This document shows, piece by piece, positions 57,374 to 64,000 of a DNA stretch of 64,000 nucleotides. The first letter of the stretch is position 1; each line of letters opens with the position of its first letter. Below the pieces are notes generated by a model, which was given only the letters and a program-made list of their open reading frames with translations, made no database searches and was not told the DNA's origin. The translations under genes were made by a program, and so were the position numbers. Origin of the DNA: Malassezia japonica (Eukaryota; Basidiomycota; Malasseziomycetes; Malasseziales; Malasseziaceae); contig NC_083377.1 of NCBI RefSeq assembly GCF_029542785.1, positions 248,001 to 312,000 of the forward strand. Reading direction: 5' to 3'.

Positions 57374-59157
57374 TTAACCACCCAGCGACCGCAGCTCCGT
57401 CCGGATCTCGCCCTCCGACTCGATCTTTTGCAGCTGCGTCTGCTCGAGCACCTCGCCCTTGTCGCGGCGGTCCTTGAGCTGCTCGATCGCCTTGAGCTTC
57501 TTGGACAGGTTGCGCAGGCGCTTTTCGGTGCTGCCCGCCTCGCTGTTGTTCGCGCCGACGTCTGCGGCGCCCATCGCCGACTTTGGTGCGGCCTTGGGCG
57601 CCGGCGGCGCAGCGCCCGGCGGCGCGCCCGGCACCTTCTTCTTGCCGCGGCCTGCCGGGGCCGTGTACTTTTGCTGGGCCGGCGCGGGCGCCGGGCCGAG
57701 GTCCTCACCCCGGCGGAGGTAGTCGGACGTGGACGCGCCCGAGCTCCGTGCGCCAGGAGGGCGGTATGCGCCCGTGGGCCGCGCGGTCGTGGTCTTTTTC
57801 GCGACGACCTCCGCGGCCGCGGCGCTTGCCTGCGGCGCAGGGGGGATGTCCTTGGGGAACGGCGGCGGTGCCTCGCCCGACGGGCGCAGCGACACCTGGT
57901 AGGTCTCGTCGACCATATACACATGCACGAGCTGGCCCGAGCAGTGCCAGATCTTCACGCCGTTCTCCACGCGCAGCCGGGGCGACAGGGTGCCGGTGAG
58001 GATGTACTGGCCGTCCGGCGACCACTCGAGCACCGTCGAGTTGCTCGCGTCGAGCGTAAACAGCTTGCCGTTCTTGAGGTTCTCGCGGTCCCAGATATCC
58101 ACCGTGCCCGCGAGGTTGCCAAAGCCGGCCATGCAGAACAGACGTCCCTGCGGGTTGAATGCGATAAAGTTGCGCGGCTGCGTTCCGAGTTCGGCGATGA
58201 TGTTGACGCGGTACGAAAAGATGACCGCCTTGGCGGGCATGTAGCCGTAGATCACGACAAACTCGCGCGAGTTGGGGTTCCACGCAAAGTCGTGGATCGG
58301 GCCCTCCTTGTCGAGGCTCACGCGGCAGTCAAAGTCGCCCCGCGCCGAGAGCATGTACAGGTTCGTCTCGCCATAGTACGACTTGCCGGTCTGGTCGTGG
58401 TCCGTCGCGGTCATGAGCAGAAGCGAGGTGCCTGCGGCGTTCCACTTGAACGTCACCTTGTCCGCCTTGAAGAAGGACTTTTGGGCGACGTGCGCCGGCG
58501 TCGGAGTCAGCAGCGCCGACAAGGCGTACACCTTGACAAAGGCCGGCGCGCCCTTTTTCTCGGGGAAGAAGACCGCGACCGAGGGCTGCGGCCCCGGCCC
58601 CAGCTGGAAGGTGCCAATGTTCTCCAGGCGCAAGCGGCCGACCGGCCCCTGGGCGAGCTTGCTTGGCTCGTACACCTGCAGCTCGCTGCCGGCCTGGCGG
58701 ACGCAGTGCGTCTCCGTTTCGTTGAATTGGAAGAAGCACCCCTCGAGCTGGCGGCGCTCAAACTCGGCCAGGGGCGCGCCGGTGCTCGTCTCCCATACGC
58801 GCAGGTTCTTGCTCCAGCTTGCGCCGTTTTCGTGCTCGGTTTTTGCCGGGCGCTCCCACGTCGAGAGGTAGGTGCCCTTGGGCGAAAACGACAGCTCAAT
58901 CCCCTTGGCGACCGGAAGCTGGTGGCGCAGGCTCACCTGCGCGTCGCCCACCTCGTAGATCGCGATGCTTTCTTCGAGAGCCACCGCGAGGTACTTTCCG
59001 TTGGGACTGTACTGCAGCATGCGCGCGCCCACATGGTTTCCGTCGAACCCGCTCAGTGCCGGGAACTCGGGCACGCCCGCATGCACTCCGAGGCGCTTCT
59101 GCGCGCGATCTTCATCAGCAAAAGGTACCTACACGCCCACTGCATGCTCTCGGCCAT
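57374..59157 (-). CDS. Eukaryotic translation initiation factor 2A (WD-repeat)
   Basis: A 586-residue protein. Exon 1 is only 25 nt (59133-59157), the 23-nt intron is 59110-59132, and exon 2 is 57374-59109. Splicing gives MAESMQWAYRAQKRLGVHAG, which supplies the Arg-x-Gln-Lys motif found at the eIF2A start. Beta-propeller repeats follow (YSPNGKYLAVAL, WNAAGTSLLLMTATD, IAFNPQGRLFCMAGFG, WSPDGQYILTG), and FGNLAG and PGPQPSVAVF are family blocks. The C-terminus is Ala/Pro-rich, then a coiled coil (KRLRNLSKKLKAIEQLKDRR). eIF2A is a non-canonical, GTP-independent initiation factor. It shares a 60-bp divergent promoter with the glucosidase gene. Confidence 0.9.
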
Positions 59158-59217
59158 CGTCGCAAACAGAAAGCTATAAAGATTAGCTAAGCACGTTCGG
59201 GCCTGCCGAGCGCCGCC

Positions 59218-62200
59218 ATGCGGAGTGTGTTGACGTTCGGAGCTGTGGCCAGTGCCTGGGCGCTGGTCGCAGCAGTGCGTCCTGGTGACTTTAAGAAGTG
59301 CGAGGACACGTCGCTCTGCCGCCGATTCCGCCGGATCGCTGAGCACGCGGAAACGACGGGCGTCGTCTCGCCCTACTCGGTGCCGAGCGGCGGCGAGATG
59401 GACGGCCACCAGCTGCGCCTCGACGTGAGCAGCGCGCTGCACCCCGACATTCGATTTGATATGGTCTTTTCGTTCTTTGAGGACGGTACGGCGCGCGTGC
59501 AGATGGACCAGGGAGGAGAGCGGTACAACAATCTCCGCCGCTACAACGAGGCGCCGGTGTGGGCCATCGCCCAGATGCCGGAGCCTGCGTCGAATATCGC
59601 GATGGAGTACAGCAGCGACACACAAAAGACGACCGTGCAGTGGGGCACGGCCCAGAACGAAATGATCCTCGAGCACGAGCCGCTCCGTGTACAGTTCGTG
59701 CGCGACGGCATTGTCCAAATGATCCTCAACGACCGCTCGCTCCTGCACATGGAGCACTTCCGCCCGAAGCCCGAGGTTTTCCCGAGCCCAGAGGAGCCCG
59801 AAGATGCCAAGTCGTCGCTCGTCTTCCAGAAGCGGGCTGCCGACCTCGCTACGCGCCACGGACGCCGCTCCAAGCCGTCGCGCGAGACGATCGAGCACTG
59901 GGCCGGGTTCGAGAAGGAGGACCATGGCGAGTGGGAAGAGTCGTGGAGCGGCACCAAGGACTCGAAGCCCAAGGGGCCCGAGGGTCTCGGCCTCGACGTG
60001 TCCTTCCCAGGCTACGGCACGCTGTTTGGCCTGCCCGAGCACGCCTCGCCCCTGTCGCTCCGCTCGACGCGCGCGCCGCCTGCGGGCGAGGAGGAAGAGG
60101 CGGGTCGCTTCACGGACCCCTACCGCCTGATGAACACGGACGTGTTCGAGTACGAGTACGACTCGCCCATGGCGCTGTACGGCAACGCCCCGATCCTGCA
60201 CGCCCAGAGCAAAGGCAGCGGCGTGAGCGTGCTGTGGCTCAATGCCGCCGAGACGTGGGTCGACCTGCACAAGACCAAGCGCCGCCCCGGCCCCGCGGTG
60301 CTGAAAGGCCGCGCAAGCGAGCGCTCGTCGCTCGACGAGACGCTGGTCAAGGGCGGCACGTCGGACCTCTCGTCGCACGCGCACTTTTTCTCCGAGGCGG
60401 GCGTGCTCGACCTCTTTGTGTTCCTCGGCCCGTCCGCGGAGGTGAACATGGAGCGCTTCACGTCGCTGGTCGGCCGTACGGCGCTGCCGCAGTACTTTGC
60501 GATCGGCTACCACCAGTGCCGCTGGAACTATCTGTCTGACGACGACGTGAAGGACGTGAGCGTGCAATTTGACGAGGCGGATATGCCGATGGACGTCATC
60601 TGGCTCGACGTCGAGTACAGCAAGACCCGCATGTACGGCGTGTGGGACAAGCGCTCGTTTATCGATCCTCTGGGCATGGTCGAGGCACTCGACGAGCGCG
60701 GCCGCAAGCTCGTCATCATCATCGACCCCCACCTGAAAACGACCTCGGAGTACTACCTGTACGACGAGGCGAAGAAGGGCGACCTGCTCGTCAAGAACGC
60801 CGACGGCAAGACGGACTACGAAGGCGAGTGCTGGCCGGGCCAGTCGAGCTGGATCGACGTGTTCAACCCCAAGGTGTGGGAGTGGTGGATCAGCCAGTTC
60901 CTCCTGCCCAAGGGCAAGCTCGAGGGCAACGCGCGCAACCTCTTTGTGTGGAACGACATGTCGGAGCCGGCCATCTTTTCGGGCCCGGAAGTGACGTCGC
61001 CCAAGGACGTCATCCACCACGGCAACTGGGAGAACCGCGACTTGCACAACATCAACGGCCTCATCTACCAGAACCTCACGTCGATCGGCCTCACGCGCCG
61101 CGAGCTCGGGACCAAGGACAAGCACGGCCTGTCGGGCGTCGAGCGCCGGCCGTTCGTCCTGAGCCGCGCGTGGTGGCTCGGCTCGCAGCGCTTCGGCGCG
61201 ATCTGGACCGGAGACAACATGGGCACATGGGAACACTTTGCCGGATCCGTGCCCATGATCCTCCAGAACGGCCTGGGCGGAATGAGCTTCTGCGGCGCAG
61301 ACATTGGTGGCTTCTTTGGCAACCCCGACGAGGAGCTGCTTGTGCGCTGGTACCAGGCCGGGATCTTTGAGCCGTTCTTCCGCGCGCACGCCCACATCGA
61401 CACCAAGCGCCGCGAGCCGTACCTCTACGACGGCGAGCCACGCAAGGCGATGCGCGGCCTGCTTCAGCTGCGCTACCAGCTCCTCCCGGTCTGGTACACA
61501 GCCTTTTGGCAGAGCAACGTCGCGGGCCAGCCGGTGCTCAAGACGCAGCACCTCCTCTTCCCCCACGATGAGAACGGGTTCGCGGTCGGCGACCAGTTCT
61601 ACCTCGGCGACTCGGGCCTTCTTGTCAAGCCCCCAGTGACCCAGGGCGTGGACCGCGTCGAAATGTACCTCGCCGAGGACCAGATGTACTACCACTACTT
61701 TACCCAGCACGAGTACCGCGGCGCACAGAGCGGCCGCCGCGTCACCGTCCCCGCCCCGCTCACCAACGAGGTGCCGCTGCTGATCCGCGGCGGGTCGATT
61801 TTGCCGGTGCGCGAGCGAAACCGCCGCGCGGCAGAGCTGCAGCGCCGCGACCCTTTTACCCTGTACATTGCGCTCTCGCGCAACCGCCAAGGCACGCGCG
61901 CCGAGGGCGAGCTGTACATGGACGACGGCCAGACGTTTGCCTACCGCGACCAGAACGCGTTCATCGCGCGCCACTTTGTGCTGGCGCAGGAGAAGGGCGT
62001 GCACCGCCTGCGTGCTTCCGCGCTCACCGGCAAGGACGCCAAGATCCCGAACAGCGACGCGACGGCGCTGCAGACCGCACACAATCCGTTTGTGCAAGAA
62101 ATCCAGTCGGTGCGCGTCGAGCGCATCGTGATCCTGGGCCTCGAGCAGGAGCCACGGACGATCGTCGCGCACGCCGCCGACGGACGCACCGAGACGCTGT

Positions 62201-62331
62201 CCTTTACGTGGCGCGCGGCGGCCAAGGTCGCACGCTCGGCGACGGACAGCAGCGAGATGCGTGCGTCGGAGCTCGTGATCCGCGACCCGCGCATGCTCAT
62301 TGCGCAGGACTGGTCGGTGGAGATTCAGTAG
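59218..62331 (+). CDS. ROT2: Glucosidase II alpha subunit (GH31, ER glycoprotein quality control)
   Basis: A 1037-residue intronless enzyme that trims the two inner glucoses from N-glycans in the ER. A signal peptide covers about the first 20 residues (MRSVLTFGAVASAWALVAAV), and the CEDTSLCRRFR block after it is typical of glucosidase II alpha. The GH31 nucleophile is D580 in WNDMSEP, with GADIGGFFGNP and HQCRWNYL also diagnostic. A region rich in Glu, Lys and Gly (about 200-260) is a variable insertion. TATAAA occurs about 40 bp upstream of the ATG. It ends 19 bp from RIM13 on the other strand. Confidence 0.95.
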   Translation: MRSVLTFGAVASAWALVAAVRPGDFKKCEDTSLCRRFRRIAEHAETTGVVSPYSVPSGGEMDGHQLRLDVSSALHPDIRFDMVFSFFEDGTARVQMDQGGERYNNLRRYNEAPVWAIAQMPEPASNIAMEYSSDTQKTTVQWGTAQNEMILEHEPLRVQFVRDGIVQMILNDRSLLHMEHFRPKPEVFPSPEEPEDAKSSLVFQKRAADLATRHGRRSKPSRETIEHWAGFEKEDHGEWEESWSGTKDSKPKGPEGLGLDVSFPGYGTLFGLPEHASPLSLRSTRAPPAGEEEEAGRFTDPYRLMNTDVFEYEYDSPMALYGNAPILHAQSKGSGVSVLWLNAAETWVDLHKTKRRPGPAVLKGRASERSSLDETLVKGGTSDLSSHAHFFSEAGVLDLFVFLGPSAEVNMERFTSLVGRTALPQYFAIGYHQCRWNYLSDDDVKDVSVQFDEADMPMDVIWLDVEYSKTRMYGVWDKRSFIDPLGMVEALDERGRKLVIIIDPHLKTTSEYYLYDEAKKGDLLVKNADGKTDYEGECWPGQSSWIDVFNPKVWEWWISQFLLPKGKLEGNARNLFVWNDMSEPAIFSGPEVTSPKDVIHHGNWENRDLHNINGLIYQNLTSIGLTRRELGTKDKHGLSGVERRPFVLSRAWWLGSQRFGAIWTGDNMGTWEHFAGSVPMILQNGLGGMSFCGADIGGFFGNPDEELLVRWYQAGIFEPFFRAHAHIDTKRREPYLYDGEPRKAMRGLLQLRYQLLPVWYTAFWQSNVAGQPVLKTQHLLFPHDENGFAVGDQFYLGDSGLLVKPPVTQGVDRVEMYLAEDQMYYHYFTQHEYRGAQSGRRVTVPAPLTNEVPLLIRGGSILPVRERNRRAAELQRRDPFTLYIALSRNRQGTRAEGELYMDDGQTFAYRDQNAFIARHFVLAQEKGVHRLRASALTGKDAKIPNSDATALQTAHNPFVQEIQSVRVERIVILGLEQEPRTIVAHAADGRTETLSFTWRAAAKVARSATDSSEMRASELVIRDPRMLIAQDWSVEIQ

Positions 62332-62350
62332 AAGGGATGCAATGTTTTCA

Positions 62351-64000
62351 CTAGGGAGCGGCCTGCAGCGCCACGGGCTGTGCACTATATACATCGACGA
62401 CCGTCCGGCGGTCCGGGGGGTCGGTACGCAGCAGGTAGTCTCCGGGCGGGAGCATGCGGATAGACAGCGTCGCACACGTCGCGGCCGGTGGGTCGGACGA
62501 TGCCGAGGACAGGGGCATCCCGTCGCGGCCACACACAGCAAGCTGCACGCCGCCGCCGTCGCACGACGCACAGAGCTGCACGCTCGTGGCACGCTCCAGT
62601 GCCAGGGTAGAGCACCCCGAGTCGCTCACGCCGCTGCGGTGGTACATCCCGGCGCCCTCGACGGGCACCGACTCGACTTCCATCCGCGCACTGCTCTCGA
62701 TCGCGAGCGCGAATTCGGCGTGGATCGGATCAAAGGTAGAGACAACGACAATGTACTCGCCGGGCTGCACGGCCTGCACGTCACACAGCGCCAGGCCGCG
62801 GGTATAGGCGCCGCTGCTTGCGACGAGCGTCGGCGCGCCGAGGTGCACGACGCGTTCGTGCGTACGCACGAGCGCGACCTGCACCGGCACCTGCGCCCGC
62901 GTCGTGAGCCGCGCGACGAGCCGGGGGAGCGAGCCGGGGACGTCGTGCACACGCACGCGGTACTGTGGATTGTGCCGAAAGTGGCCGTACATCATGTTGC
63001 CGCCGGCCGACCGGCCGCGCCATACTCCTTCGATCACTTTGCGCGAAGCAAGCATGGTCGGCAGCGTGTGCACGTCCAGCGCTACGCGCGAGTAGACGCG
63101 CAACGAGTACAGCGGAAACGGGCGCGTGGCCGTGCCGTGTCGCGACACGGCGAGCGTGTACCGCGACGCCTCTGCGCTCGGTGGGAGGCGCAGCAGGGTG
63201 TGGCGCCCATCGACATACACGCCCATCTCCCCACCGTGCTCGACATGCGCGAGCCTGGCCCGTGCGCTGTTGAGAAAGGCGTGCAGCGCAATGTACTCGG
63301 GCACGTCGCGGCTCATGCGGTGCCGCTCGAGGTGGACAAGCACGTCGTCACTCCTGGGCCCGAGTTCCAGTTGGTACTGATCGCTCAGTGCGGATTCCAC
63401 ATGGTCGGGGAGCACGCCGGCGTCCGCGTTCCAGTCCCACGAGGCATGGTGTGTCTTGGTATATGGATACGAGGCCGTGTCCCAATTTACGCCCAGTGCG
63501 TCAAACACCGAGCAGAACTCTTCCCAGCGGCACTCGAGCACTGCCGGCGTGTCCTGCGCAGCGGGAAATAGGGCGTTTGGCGAGTCGTGTTGAACCTTCC
63601 ACGGGTTGACGAGCGTCATGAGCCGTTCGCCGTGGTCCTCCCGCAGACTCAGAATCGCGTAGCAGTGCGAGGGGATAAGAGCATGCAAGACACTCGACGT
63701 CGCCGGATCCACGGTAGTGCCGGTGCCGGCCGACAGCATGCACGCCCCTTGCGACCAGGCGCGGTACAGCCGCGTCCAGGTCTTTTCCCTCTGGAATTGT
63801 TCGTCTTGAAGCGGAATGTGCTCGGGAATCCAGCCGGTGAGCATGTACAGGTCTGCGGCAGCATCCGAGCCGTGGAAATCGTAGCCAGAGTCGTGCGCTT
63901 GGAGAAACGCCTTTTCCAAGAGCGCGGGCCACATTACCGGCGAGTGGCATGTAGAAACGCAGACGAGGTTGCCGTTGGTATCCATTGGCAGCGCATTGTC
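62351..64000 (-). CDS. RIM13: Calpain-like protease Rim13/PalB of the pH-response pathway (5' partial)
   Basis: The frame is open to the end of the window, so the N-terminus and catalytic cysteine are missing. Visible are CVSTCHSPVMWPALLEKAFLQ and YDFHGSDAAADLYMLTGWIPEH, a conserved stretch after the active cysteine, the histidine region (SHCYAILSL) and the asparagine of LVNPW. Two C-terminal C2-like beta-rich domains follow. In fungi, Rim13/PalB processes the transcription factor Rim101/PacC at neutral-alkaline pH with ESCRT and Rim20. At least 550 residues are present. No intron is seen in this part. Confidence 0.88.
   Translation of the reverse strand, partial: DNALPMDTNGNLVCVSTCHSPVMWPALLEKAFLQAHDSGYDFHGSDAAADLYMLTGWIPEHIPLQDEQFQREKTWTRLYRAWSQGACMLSAGTGTTVDPATSSVLHALIPSHCYAILSLREDHGERLMTLVNPWKVQHDSPNALFPAAQDTPAVLECRWEEFCSVFDALGVNWDTASYPYTKTHHASWDWNADAGVLPDHVESALSDQYQLELGPRSDDVLVHLERHRMSRDVPEYIALHAFLNSARARLAHVEHGGEMGVYVDGRHTLLRLPPSAEASRYTLAVSRHGTATRPFPLYSLRVYSRVALDVHTLPTMLASRKVIEGVWRGRSAGGNMMYGHFRHNPQYRVRVHDVPGSLPRLVARLTTRAQVPVQVALVRTHERVVHLGAPTLVASSGAYTRGLALCDVQAVQPGEYIVVVSTFDPIHAEFALAIESSARMEVESVPVEGAGMYHRSGVSDSGCSTLALERATSVQLCASCDGGGVQLAVCGRDGMPLSSASSDPPAATCATLSIRMLPPGDYLLRTDPPDRRTVVDVYSAQPVALQAAP

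Noticed and set aside
59053..62592. 1179-codon minus-strand open frame opposite glucosidase II alpha
   Set aside because: The sense strand has a full-length GH31 enzyme with all motifs. The antisense translation is Arg/Val/His-rich without any family feature.

Overview
The window is nuclear DNA from a GC-rich, very compact fungal genome. Its genes carry spliceosomal introns of 22-33 nt, have mitochondrial targeting sequences, and include yeast-type housekeeping genes (TPI1, profilin, ERG20, ATG101, MON1, BUD4, RIM13). The intron style (GTACGT donor, CTNAC-type branch site almost touching the acceptor), alanine- and arginine-rich codon use and compactness suggest a basidiomycete of the Malassezia / Ustilaginomycotina type. 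The genus is an inference from style, not proven.

Region 1 (1-15981) is a tandem array of zinc-dependent alcohol dehydrogenase genes, all on the + strand and repeating every 1189-1190 bp. The window opens inside one copy. Eleven full copies follow that look identical in both coding and spacer sequence. Next come a hybrid copy whose 3' half diverges at 14403 and a clearly older paralog (14941-15981). Six copies (five in a block plus the hybrid) have C4 instead of C5 at codons 30-31 and are frameshifted; this is either real decay spread by unequal exchange or a homopolymer base-calling error.

Region 2 (15983-23052) holds NPA3, LIP5, METTL16, MON1 and ADE17, packed as alternating head-to-head and tail-to-tail pairs. 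Region 3 (23053-23983) is the only long stretch without a convincing gene; it holds a broken minus-strand reading frame, a GC-rich hairpin and promoter elements. Region 4 (23984-39298) has an NTF2-like protein, PET117, TPI1, profilin, a GHITM/Bax-inhibitor-like mitochondrial protein, a DUF2408 protein, RPC53 (frame-broken), a methylisocitrate/isocitrate lyase, endopolyphosphatase, IMP2, SDH6, an omega-amidase, ERG20 and PXR1. Region 5 (39491-64000) has a 61-aa membrane protein, SCS3, an F-box-like protein, BUD4, MTO1, a mitochondrial carrier, an ERMP1-like M28 protease, ATG101, an HP1-like chromodomain protein, FAF1, PRMT3, eIF2A, glucosidase II alpha and the 3' part of RIM13.

These genes do not form one pathway, though mitochondrial functions recur (LIP5, PET117, IMP2, SDH6, MTO1, a carrier, GHITM-like, the lyase). 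The unusual signals are architectural: a highly homogeneous ADH array; 19 inferred introns, 12 of them exactly 22 nt with a fixed layout; stop codons of convergent genes that abut or overlap; start codons of divergent genes as little as 14 bp apart; and a CACGTG motif in most short promoters. Two proteins are atypical: an HP1-like protein with about 650 residues between chromodomain and chromoshadow-like domain, and a PRMT3 lacking its zinc-finger ligands.
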